This document shows, piece after piece, positions 9,104-19,900 of a DNA stretch of 64,000 nt. Source of the stretch: Cocos nucifera (Eukaryota; Streptophyta; Magnoliopsida; Arecales; Arecaceae); NCBI GenBank assembly GCA_006176705.1, contig QRFJ01000507.1, positions 523,953 to 587,952 on the forward strand. The letters run 5' to 3'. A model generated the notes under the pieces. The model did not search any database, had not been told where the DNA came from, and was given only the letters and a program-made list of their open reading frames with translations. The translations under genes were made by a program, and so were the position numbers. The stretch's first letter is position 1; each line of letters opens with the position of its first letter.

Positions 9104-10690
9104 CTTCATAGCCTTAGAGGACTTGAAGGTCTCGACAGCCTGCTTCCTCTCGGCGTCGGCCTCCTTTTCAATCTTTTTCTTCTTCTCTTTCTCAAGAGTC
9201 AAAACCGTCTTCAACCCTGCCGCTGCTTCTTCTTCCTTCCACAGCGCCTTCCGAAGGTGCTCAACTTCCATAGATTGAACCTTCGAGGCCTCCTTCAAGC
9301 AGTCGACCTCGGCCCGAACCTTCTCGATCTCCACTTGAGCCTCTTGGAGGGCTATGGAAGCCTTGGCTTGACAAAGATCCACTGCCTTCGAGTGAGAGAA
9401 CCAATAGTGCCCCAATTGTAGAGTAAAGACCATGTCAGAACTTCAAAGGTACATTTGACATTTAATTAAGTTCGGAAAAATTGGTTACCTCAAGGTAAGC
9501 AACGAAGGATTCGTCGAACCTCTCCACATTCTCCATCCAAATCATCTTGTTGATGATGTGCGGGAGGATGCTGCCCTCCATCAGAGATTGGACGACCTCC
9601 CGATCATCCAAAAAATCCTGCCCCTAGCCGGAGCTCTCGCTACTAGAGTGCCCGACTTTTCTTCTGACCTTCTTACCAACGGCATTTTTCTCCTTCTTTT
9701 TTTCCATAATTTTTCCCTGCTCAGGAGGCGCAGGGGGAGCATCTTCACTGGGCAGGGTTGAGCTCGATGTGGCTACAATGATTTCTGGGGCAGGTGTGGC
9801 CCGGATTGGCATGGCCGGGGTTAGCTCTTCAACGGAGCCTTCTTCGATGAGTCACCGGCAGAACTACCCTTCCTCTTGAGAGATTTAATCTCTTTGGACA
9901 AGCGATTTCGTTCTTCTAGAGTCATCTTTGCGATAAAAATAGTTAAGGTCAGAGGAAAGAGAAAGGTATGATTGACTAGTTATGAAGTACTACCAGCCAG
10001 ATCTAGAAGACTAAGACCGAGGTTGAACAAAGTCTGATCGTCCAGGAGTCCGAAAATTAGAGGAGCTCGATAGTTCTTTAGTTTATCAGCCGAGTCACGA
10101 TCTTCTTTCTCTAACCTGGGAGCTCGCTGGACTGAGTCCCTTATATCCCCTCAAGAAGGAAGTTCTAACTCTAAGGAGGGGCATGAAATAAAGAAAAATT
10201 TCTCCTTCCAGTTGTAAATGGAAGAAGAAGCGCTCTTAAGCAGTCCCTTCTTGCCGAACTGAAAAAAGACATACCATCAATTTTTGGCAATGGGATGATG
10301 TTTGAAAGTGAAGAAGTTGCGAAATGGAAAAATAGTAGGTTGGGCATCGGTCATGATGCACAAGGAAAGAAATCCTATGACAAACTTAAATGAGTTCGGT
10401 GCCATGGAAGCAAGGAAGATATTTAAAAAACTAAATAGGGTTTCTACGAAAGGAGAAATTGGTAACCTAAGTTCGGCTCAAAGAGCCTCAACATACAAGC
10501 AAATATGGCCTGAAGGAGGAGATCAGGCTAGGTCACTAGGACCAGGAAGTTCGAGCTCATATTCAGAAGGAATTCCGAACTGGATTCTAATTAAAGAGAG
10601 ATCTTCATGCTGAAGTTTACAAGAGATGGTGTCAGGGATGAATAAAGGTCGGGATGTTTCTACAGGTTCGGTATCCTTATAGAATGGATC
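9104..10690 (-). pseudogene. antisense ORF of the outer element, 'putative gypsy type transposon' family
   Basis: Read on the minus strand from about 10690, the frame shows a domain with IPSEYELELPGPSD, a Phe/Leu-rich helix and NWKEKFFFIS. This pattern is typical of the Pfam 'putative gypsy type transposon' domain (PF04195). It is interrupted by a TGA at 10151-10153. It continues past a GT-AG intron-like segment (about 9930-9992) to MTLEERNRLSKEIKSLKRKG, a Ser/Pro-rich linker and a coiled coil (9433-9104). The tail lies at 1480-1196, beyond the nested insertion. Antisense additional ORFs of Tat elements are known; their function is unclear. Upstream stops make it a relic. Confidence 0.7.
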
Positions 10691-10699
10691 CATCAGGAC

Positions 10700-11359
10700 C
10701 AGATGGGATGAACTCCCAAAACAAGTCGATCAGGATTCTTCGATAGATATATGAATCAAACAAGACTTCGAAAAATCTTCAAAAATTAAGAAAAATAAGA
10801 TGCAAGACTTGCTTGAAGAAACCGAATGGACGAGGACATAAAAGATACAGGAATAATCAAAAGAAGAATTTCAGAACTAACTTAAATTGATTGAGAAGAG
10901 CGGGGAGATGGCAAACATGATGAAAATTGAATGAAGGATGCCCAGGACCGGAGAAAATGGTGGAAGAGGCTGGAACTCTTAAGCAGGAGGAAGATGAAAA
11001 TCAGTAGAAGAGAGAGAAGATCTCAGTCAAAATGAGGCCCTAGAGGAAGAAGATGAGCTTAAATATCTTGAAGAGCCCGAGGCAGTTATGATTGCAGGTC
11101 TCCTCCGGCCGAGCCCTGAATGACGCATGTCCCACTCATCATGGTAGGGGGTTAATAGCTGATAGGTCCTTAATTACACCGTATCTAGGACAGTGCTTTG
11201 GTGAGAGTTTCGATAAATTATCTTTTCGGATTGCCATGTATTGAAGAAGCTTCGGTGCCTGTGCAGTAAATGCTAAAGCTCTCCATCCAACAAGCGCAGA
11301 AAATCAGAAAAGGATTTCGGCAGTCACCATTCTTTATACTCTCTTCCTTCGAACTTCGA
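10700..11359. other. non-coding 3' region of the outer element
   Basis: Between the antisense ORF and the polypurine tract I find no convincing coding frame. The stretch near 11290-11380 (CAGAAAATC..., TTCGGCAGTC, CTTCCTTC, GAACTT) resembles the pre-LTR sequence of the nested element at 8150-8240, indicating relatedness. Confidence 0.45.
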
Positions 11360-11380
11360 ACTTGGACGTTGGGGGACTAT
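11360..11380 (+). other. polypurine tract of the outer element
   Basis: ACTTGGACGTTGGGGGACTA followed by T precedes TGTTGGGG. It is similar to the tracts at 8222 and 21731. Confidence 0.65.
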
Positions 11381-12682
11381 TGTTGGGGTTAAAATTGCTC
11401 CTACCGAAGTTCGACCTGGTCCCAAGGTAATCTCAGGATGGTCAACTTTCAATCAGTCAGTTGATCTTCTAGACTTCATAGGTAAGTTGCAGAGCCCACG
11501 AAGCATTGCAAATCCCGTCCAGACGAGCTTGAATAGTGAAAGTGATCATTTTTCACTTGATAGTAAGGCTTGAGTAGCAGAGCCTAATTGATCTGACTCT
11601 ATTCGATGACAAGTTATGAAGGGAGCCAAATTTTTTCATTATAAGCGACTAGCTCCAGTTGAACACCTTTCGGATAAATTTGAATAGTGAAAGCAGTTGT
11701 CTAAGCAAATGACTAAGCATTTAATCCCTACGTAGCCCGATTTGGCTAATCTTGAAATCGGTCGAACTCCTCCCCAATCAGACTCTTTCAATTCGGGTCC
11801 TACCATCGCAGATTAAATCTTATGGCAGGAATCATTGACTGGCAGAACTTTCCCCCTAGATGAATTTCTATGCCTTACTGAGAGTGACAGATCTCAACCC
11901 TATCGAATCTAAAATCTTGAATGTGCCTGTCAGAATTGACAAAAGGACCTCGTCTTCAAATTATCCATTTGTGGGCCACTCAAAGGGCTCCTTTCAGTCG
12001 AACTCCTTCCAGTCGTTCAAAGGGCTTCCTTTAGTTGAACCCCATTCAGTCGCCAAGCATGTTCCTTTCGGCCAAATTTCTTACTGTAGCCCAGAAAGAC
12101 CTCATTGGCTATGCAAATTCAGCTCCCGGCTTAATGCAAACTAATCAACATGCAGGCAACCTCAGAGAAGCCTGAACTTCTTCAGAACTGTTTGATACGA
12201 AGCTCTTCATCACCAATAGCTATTCCATCCGAACTTCAACTATGAAATCTCAACAGACTGGCACGTTACGACAATGGATACTACTTTCATAACTAACTCC
12301 ATGTGGCTCCGAACGGTCCACTACCAAGTAGTTATAGCTGTTACCATCAGTCTGTTACGAGCTCCATTTATATAAGAGACCCTCCAGATAGATTTTCTCT
12401 TGAAGCTCAAAATTCTGCTTTAATTTTCTGCGTGCTCCATTTTTGTTGGTCAGAAGAGTTGACTTGATCATCAAAATGTCCTGCCGGAGCTATCCTCCAT
12501 TTCGATCAAAACTTATCTTATAGGTCATCGACGGTGATTTAGAAGAGCTGACTTGATCGTCGGAAGGTCCTATTGAAGCTACCTCCATTCTGGTTAGAAC
12601 TTATCTTACAGATTACTAGCAGCAACCTTATTCTTTCTAACTTCGGTCTAGTTTCAACGTTAACCAAATTCTATATCAATAA
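11381..12682 (+). repeat. 3' LTR of the outer element
   Basis: It starts TGTTGGGGTTAAAATTGC and ends ATCAATA. It aligns along its length with the solo LTR at 45599-46894: shared GAAGCTCTTCA, TCCATGTGGCTC / TCTATGTGGCTT, CCACTACCA and a TATA region. A ~98-bp segment with GACTTGATC...GTCCT is tandemly duplicated (about 12446-12543 and 12544-12630). No partner LTR is in the window. Confidence 0.75.
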
Positions 12683-13120
12683 TTATGGTTGCCATTTGAT
12701 AGGGATTCAAGTGGCCAAGGGCATGGCTAGGATATAGTTGGGACTATGGGGGTCGTGGTTGTAATCAAAACTTAATGGGGATCCAGGGCAGCGTGTAGGC
12801 ATCGCTTGAACGTTGTTAGGACAATGAGGGTCAAGATTGCAATTGGTACTTGGTGGGGATTCAATTAAAGGGTTGCATTGATTGTTAAGGAGTTATTGTG
12901 GTCAATCTTGAAGAGGTCACTTGTAGTGGCTAATCATCAGTGGGCGATCGTCAAGGGGTCACGTTCCATAGAAATAGCTGGTTAATTGGGAGGTGTAAGT
13001 AGTTAGGATTGCAATCAAGATGATGGCAAAGGATCCATATCATGGGGAGAGTTTTTTTTTTTTTTTTCCAATTTTAGTCTTGATTTTTTATTAGTTACTT
13101 GATTAAAACTAGCAAAAATA
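12683..13120. other. intergenic, nothing recognised
   Basis: G/T-rich unique-looking DNA with repeated GGGTC / GTTAGGATTGC words and a T17 run at about 13052. No gene or element end is visible. Confidence 0.4.
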
Positions 13121-13392
13121 CACTATTAACCAGCACTTCTTATTTTTTATAGGCTAATCATACATTAAAAATATATAATCTATAAATGAATGCCCAGCAT
13201 TTCACCAAAAATGTGGGACAAAGTGCTGCTCCTGGTATTTCCTAAAAGCCATCAATATAGCATTGCCAATTCCAAGGATTTCGTAAGATATCTTGCAATT
13301 TATTATAAATACAAAGCAAATCATTTTTTTTTAGCATTTTCTCAAAAAATGTGGCTAAAATAATGTTGGGAATTCCAAATTTTGTTGTAGTG
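13121..13392. mobile_element. CACTA-like short element relic
   Basis: It begins CACTATTAACC and ends TTTTGTTGTAGTG, whose reverse complement CACTACAACAAAA is a classic CACTA (En/Spm) end. Two inner words, AGCATTTCACCAAAAATGTG and AGCATTTTCTCAAAAAATGT, look like subterminal repeats. The left end is diverged and I see no clean 3-bp target duplication. Confidence 0.4.
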
Positions 13393-14160
13393 AGTGGTGG
13401 TTGAAAAACAAGAGGCTATTAATGTTGACATTAACAATCTAAAATCATAACAAGACATAAATGACACCATCTGTTGTTAACAATTTTGAAGCCGTATTCT
13501 CTAGAAGCCTAACTTGAATTTTGTTTGAGGGTTCCACCGTGATAGTGAAAGATTGATAGAGAAAAACTAAGTTCCATTATAGAGATCGCATCTAACATCA
13601 AAAGAAAGAAAGTTGGTCTTAAGGGCTAATGATGTTTGAAATAATGTTTGTTCTCTAGGATTTTCTTGATCTGATCATGTTTACCCGAATCACTAATTGA
13701 TCAATGAATGTTTGGTACATATTTATACAAGTGTTGACTTCCTTATTTGTTTAAGCTTATTAAAAATTGCATGCATTTGGCATCATTTGAATGATACATG
13801 TAACCAGTTTTATTATGTAAATTCATAAAGTTGTATAAATTCTATAAGATTAATAATAATTTTAAAATTCTTTCATTTTCACATCTCAACTTTAATTTAT
13901 AGCTATTGGTATTACAAATCTTCGATTTTGCATGGTGCAACATATCTGTCATATATAAACAAATACAAGGAATCCATTCACCAATGAATTTTATTCCCTA
14001 ATATATGTTTGCACCATCAGATTACTAATTTTCTGTATATTGGAAAAATATGGATTGCACATTCTTGATAAATGGTTGACAACGGTGAACCTTTTCTCTA
14101 AATCCAACAGACTGGTTCAGGTTAGGGTTCAGGGCATCAGGTCCAACCGTGTTCAAAGAA
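13393..14160. other. DDB1 upstream AT-rich region
   Basis: About 770 bp without a coding frame or recognisable element. It is AT-rich and ends at the promoter-proximal GC shift near 14130. Confidence 0.4.
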
Positions 14161-14167
14161 ACCCTCA

Positions 14168-14173
14168 CACGTG
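14168..14173. promoter_or_regulatory. G-box 1 (CACGTG) upstream of DDB1
   Basis: CACGTG within ACACGTGTAA, 266 bp before the start codon. It is the core bound by plant bZIP and bHLH factors (HY5, PIF, ABF types). Binding here is inferred. Confidence 0.5.
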
Positions 14174-14217
14174 TAACTTTCCGAGTCGCTCCGTTTTCGA
14201 ATGCGCTGGCCTTTGGA

Positions 14218-14225
14218 TATATTAT
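14218..14225 (+). promoter_or_regulatory. possible TATA box of DDB1
   Basis: TATATTAT lies 216 bp before the ATG, between the two G-boxes, and a C/T-rich stretch follows from about 14260. Position and composition fit a plant core promoter, but no transcript start can be seen. Confidence 0.35.
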
Positions 14226-14240
14226 TATTACATGATATCA

Positions 14241-14246
14241 CACGTG
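14241..14246. promoter_or_regulatory. G-box 2 (CACGTG) upstream of DDB1
   Basis: A second CACGTG in an identical ACACGTGTA context, 73 bp after the first. Because it lies downstream of the TATA-like motif, it may fall in the 5' leader. Confidence 0.45.
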
Positions 14247-14433
14247 TAGCACCCACCCGGTACCTTCCGCCTGTCCTCTCTCACAGCCCCTGCACGCTGC
14301 CTTGCCCCCGTTTGCCTCCTCGGCTCCTCCTAAACCCCCACCTCCACGTCCTCCTCGTCCTCCTCCATCACCGCCACCACCACCTCCACGCGCGGCGGCA
14401 ACAGCGTCCTAGTAACCGAGGGAAGGGGCGGAG

Positions 14434-14537
14434 ATGAGCGTGTGGAACTACGTGGTGACGGCCCACAAGCCGACCAACGTCACCCACTCCTGCGTCGGCA
14501 ACTTCACCAGTCCCCAAGAGCTCAACCTCATCATCGC
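14434..14537 (+). CDS. DDB1: DDB1 exon 1
   Basis: Residues 1-34 plus two bases; begins MSVWNYVVTAHKP and ends at ELNLII. The ATG at 14434 matches the family start. Donor GC|GTAATT. It encodes the first strands of propeller A. Confidence 0.95.
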
Positions 14538-15841
14538 GTAATTTCTCTCCCTTTTCTCTGGGGTTTCAATGTTTGATTTCGATCTCCCCTTGCAAGCTCT
14601 TGTGGTTCATCCGGGCTTTTCTGATTCTAGGGTTCGGGTCTGGACCGGGATTGCTTACTTTAAATATACGCCCATTTATCTGTACTGTGGCTTGATGTGT
14701 TGTTTTTTCGGAATTTGTAGGGTTTTTTTCTGATTTGCCATGGGGTTGTACATATCTCATTCCTTTTTCTATTGAAGGGTGATTTATTATTTTCCTAATC
14801 AATTTATGCATTTTGCTTTTTTTTTTTTTTTTAACCATTTGTGATTTGTTTTGTAGAACTCAAAATTGCGGTAGGTATTTCTCACCTCCGTACCATAGGC
14901 CTAGACAGGGCAATGTAGTATTTTCTTTTATGTTCTTGCATAAACAATGATCAATGAATAAAATTCTCTTCTCTCCCCCCTTCCTCTGCATTCGATCTCT
15001 TTCTCAACTTCTTTTTTAAAAGTTATAATTTTGAAGCTGGATTTCTGTTAGCACTTTTAGGTTTAGGCTTGCAAGTATACATAATTTTGTGCATCATTTC
15101 GTAGCGTCTTCTTATTCTAGAATTTTGTGGAAGTTGATTCTACAGTTCCCTGCTGTATATCTGCTAAGTAAGCCTTTTCCCTTTCTTTTTACAGTAAATG
15201 TACTCGCATTGAGATCCATTTGCTTACACCCCATGGCCTACAGGTAACTAAGTCATTTCTCTTTATAAATTTTCTTTACCCATTGAAGAAGAAGCTATGA
15301 GCAGAAATTGAAGATGTGGGATGAGGATGTTGTTTAATTATTATGTAGTAAGCAATTAACAAAGATTTTTATAAAGTTTGATATTTTATTTGAAGTGAAA
15401 AGAACTGTAGTGCAAAAATCTGAATGTAGGTCGAAGAAATGTCGGGCAAATTCTATAATTCCATTCATGGTCTGGGTACATGCACTATAATGGCAATGGG
15501 TCCTTGACAGCCAGTTAGAATAGGCCATGAACACCTGAACAATAATTCTTGGTTTGTTAGAAGGGTCTAGGAAAGCAGGGTAGAAAAGATAAAGCTAGAA
15601 GCGAATCAGTTGCATGACAAAGAGTCCATTTATTGGTTCTACATGAAGGAAAAAGCTAGAAGCCAATGGATGACCCCCTTCCAAGCATCCCATAGATATT
15701 GAAAAATGAAATGAAAGGTAAAATTACTTATGATGTGTTCTCTTCTGAGTTGAATGTGGAAGGTGAGACAAGTGAAATGTTTGAGTTTATTTTGGTGATT
15801 GTCTTTAATCTTAATTTAAATACCATTATGTATATACTACA

Positions 15842-15879
<38 letters not shown>

Positions 15880-16909
15880 GATATGTAAACATATGCATAT
15901 GCATGTATATGTATCGAGGTACATACATATAGATATGTAGACATATGCATATGTATGTATATGTATTGAGATATATGTATGTATGCATGCATGTATATGT
16001 CTGAATATATGAATAGATGCCAATATATTTGCTAAATGCAGAAATTTAAAACAATTATGCAGCTGAATTGCTGCCTTTGTTATCCTTTGATTTCCTTGTT
16101 TCGGAAATGGTTTTGCCATTGTCTTTGTTGATAAAAACTAGTACTGCATTTACGCTTGAACAATGAATCTTAAAGGTATTGATCTTCATTGTCAAATCTA
16201 CCTGTATTTTGTGTTGCCTGTGCACTTGCTTCGGCTGGAAGAATTTGTCTAAGATACGTATCAGTGAGCCAGATATGTGTCAAAACACTTAGATACTTAT
16301 CAAACCTTTTAGAGATTGACATAGATTTGAATTATTCCAAAACTAAGTTTAACTCACCATAAATTATGTTAGATATGGGTCTATGTTCTGTCTAAGGATT
16401 GCTCAAGAATATTGATAATAAAAATAGTTTCTGAGATATCATGTTTCTTATATTTATTAACTAATTTGGGAGTTTGGATGAGAAATTTATATTGAAGGAC
16501 CTCAACTTCTAGTATTTTCTTCTGTGCAACATTTGAAAATTGAAACACATGCGTGTACAAGGTTTTACATCCTTGTGGGATAGCGGGTGTCTTGGTTGTC
16601 TTGTCCCGTTCATGTGAGAAAATGGGACTGGGATGTGGTTGGAATTTTGAAACCCATCCACGTGGGAAGAGAATAAGAAAGAGGAAAGGAAGAAGGAATG
16701 ATGAAGAAAAGGAAGAAGTGAAAGGAAAGAAGAAGAAGAAGAAAAATAAAAGAAAGAAAGGAAGGGAGAAGAAAAGGAAAGGAAGGAAAGAAAAGAAAGA
16801 AAAGAAAAAGGAAGAAAAAGAAAGAAAGTAAGGGATTAGAAAATAAAGAGAAAGGAAGGTAGAAGAAAAAGAAATAAGGAAAGAAAAAAAGAGAAAGGAG
16901 AGGAGGGGG

Positions 16910-16949
<40 letters not shown>

Positions 16950-19900
16950 ATCTAATGGGATGCTTGATTGGGATGGTTGCTAGGATGGGATGGGACGGTA
17001 GGACGTCCCATTCCATGGAGAAACCGAAACACCTCCAACCCATGAGATTTAAAACCTTGAACATATATACATATGCATACGTATATAGACGTATATACAC
17101 ATTTATAGACATATATGCACATATATAGACATATAGAGACATATATATGCACATATATATAGACATATATTTGCATATATAGAGACATATATATACACAT
17201 ATAGAGACATATATACACATATATGCGTGCGCGCACACACATATAATTTCATCAAAGTTCTTTTTCCTATATTTTCCCCAATTTCGTCCAGCGAAGTTGA
17301 ATAGCTGTCGGAATTATTGCAACTGTATCCAATTATTTCTCCAACTATTGCCATCCAATTGAAGCATATTACCTACAAATTAATTACAGATGTATCATTT
17401 ATTTCCTTTCTGCTTCCTCTTTTGACCATGGATTATCTCTTTTAGTTTGGGCTTTTATGTTTATAAGAATGACTGCTCTGTTTATTTCTAGCACTTTGTA
17501 TCCTGGATGTAAGTATATGCCCTATGCATGTGAAAGTGTTCCTCTCAAAAAAGGAAAAAAAAAGATAGAAATGCATGTGAAAGTGATTTATGTTGTTGCA
17601 GCCCATGCTGGATGTCCCAATATATGGAAGAATTGCAACACTTGAACTTTTCCGTCCTCATGTGAGTATCCGTATTTTATTTTATTGCCATTTTGATGTA
17701 AAACTTTCCTTTGCCTATATGGTTTTATATTGATTCTATTTGATCGTGTCATCTTTTAGGGTGAACCTCAAGATTTCCTATTTATTGCTACAGAAAGATA
17801 CAAATTTTGTGTTCTTCAATGGGATGCAGAGACTTCAGAACTCATCACAAGGTTAAAGATGAGATGCATGCTTTTTTTTACCTGCTTACTTTTCTAGAGA
17901 AAAATTTTTAATCTTCAATATTATCTTCAAGTGCATAAAACTAAAAGTGTATATCTTTCAGTGATGTTTTTATGTCTTCATAATTGAAAGTTGCAGTTCA
18001 AACCTTGTAGAAGATAGAGCAAGTCTTGCAAAAATTACTATCTATATTGTTGATATATGAACATACCATATGTATATATTGATCTATACCAGCACCTTGA
18101 TGATAGTTATTATTGGGGGGTAATTTCGTATTAGCCGAAGATGTAAGGTATGTGAAGATGTGAAGCCATATTAGCCTATTAAAATATGTGAAGGTTGAGA
18201 CCTGGGTCCGTCACATCATCCAATTAAAATATGAGAGTAATTAGGAATAAAAGGAGCATCTATTCTCAAAACAGTTGGTTGTCAACTCATGCCACTAATG
18301 AAAGTGGCCCCTATATACTATGAGAAGACGTTACTCATCCAACTTGAGAAGGCCAAAAGAATAGGCACGATCTTCGAGGATATTCAATAAGGATCATAGA
18401 GAAACATATAAAGAATAATAACAAATAAAATTTCTCTAGATAAGGGAAGGATGATGGCCATATCTCTTTAGATAAGTCAAGGCTAACCGCCGGATCCTTC
18501 TTCCTCCTATGGCTCTTCAGCCTCCGCTTATAAATAAATGGTCAAGAGAGACTCTCCAGGTACGCGATCTCCTCTCTCCTAAAATGCTTACTATTCCATC
18601 TGTTGAACAGAAATATGACTTGAGCGTCGGAAGGTCCCCGTCGGAGCCAACTCTGGTTAGGAACTTTCTTGCAGGTTCTGTCGCTGCCACCCTACCGTCG
18701 CCGACCTACGATCTTCGTCCGACTCCAACCATCCCGATCTCGAGATGAATTTCTGTACCAACAGATTAGAGGGAGGGTTTGAACCTTTGGTCCGATTACG
18801 GGAAGATGTGAGCGTTTAATGAGAGGAGCTTCATCGCGCTGCTCCAACGTCGACGAGATCCGGCCATCCACCTCCAAATCAGCTAGATGGTCTAATCATC
18901 CATGAACCGGCCGACATCAACTAATCCTAGTTTGGCTCAAATTTGGGGGGCTTCGAGTAAAAAAAAGAAAGAAAGAAGAAGAAAAAGAGAGATAGAAAAG
19001 CAGTGAAGAAAGGGAGAAAAGAAAGAGAAGAGAGGGGGTGGTCGGTTTGACGTGAGCATAGCTTTTCTTGGCGCCAAGGCCGATGCCAGCTGCCTCATGG
19101 CTCCCCTCCTTCGCGCCCGTGAATGCCGACCCCGCAAGATCGGCGGTCCTAGCTCCTCCCTTGTACTCGTGAGCGCCAAGCCCCACTGGATTGGCGATTC
19201 TAGCACGGCCGAAGTTGTCGGATCCTCCCGTGCGCTCGTGAGTGCCAAGTCCCATCGAATCGGCTACCCCAGGTGGCGTCGAAGTCCTCCCCTCACGCTC
19301 CCAGGAGCAGTCGAAGATGCCTGTAGCAGCATTGACGTCCGCATGCTACCCCGCAGCCGAGGCAGTCACCCCTGCACGTTGAGGTCCGTGCGTTCCCATC
19401 ACGACCGCCTTTGTGCCTATGCCTCCAATAGTCATTAATGAGTGTCATAAAGAGTAGATTTGTTCTTTGCTGTGGGCTTAGTGACTCCGTAGTGGTAGTA
19501 AATCTAGGGAGGACTAGAATCAACAAAATCAGGTAATTCATTAGTAAGAACAGTGAGATAGATTTTACCTCGAGTCTAATTTGTCCTGGAGATCTTGGTA
19601 GTGAACCCTAGCTACACCCTCATCATTTGGAGAAGCAAAAATCCAAGCTCAGAAGGTCGAGATCAGTATAAATCCGACCTCAAAAGGCTGAGGTTAGCAG
19701 AAATCTGAGCTTAGAAGGTTGAGATCAGTAGAAATCCGCGCTCAGAAGGCTGATGTTAGTAGAAATTCGAGCTCAGAAGACTGAGATCAGCAGAAATTTG
19801 ATCTCAAAAGGTCTAGGTCAGCAAAAATCCGAGCTTAGAAGGCCAAGGTCAACAAAAATCCGACCTCAAAAGGTCGAGGTCAGTAAAAATTCGAGCTCAG

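Larger units (their letters stand above)
1..12682 (+). mobile_element. 3' part of a Tat-lineage-like Ty3/gypsy LTR retrotransposon, interrupted by a nested element
   Basis: The right end is an LTR at 11381-12682, preceded by a polypurine tract. Upstream lie two minus-strand coding relics: a coiled-coil frame and a frame resembling the 'putative gypsy type transposon' family. Tat-lineage elements such as RIRE2 and Grande are known to carry antisense additional ORFs between pol and the 3' LTR, and this layout matches. The 5' LTR, gag and pol would lie to the left of the window. A second retroelement at 1481-9098 splits the internal region. Lineage is inferred from layout, since no pol is visible. 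Confidence 0.65.

Noticed and set aside
16381..17242. 285-codon minus-strand frame rich in Tyr/Ile/Cys and Phe/Ser
   Set aside because: It is a translation of the ATATAGACATAT minisatellite and the homopurine tract.
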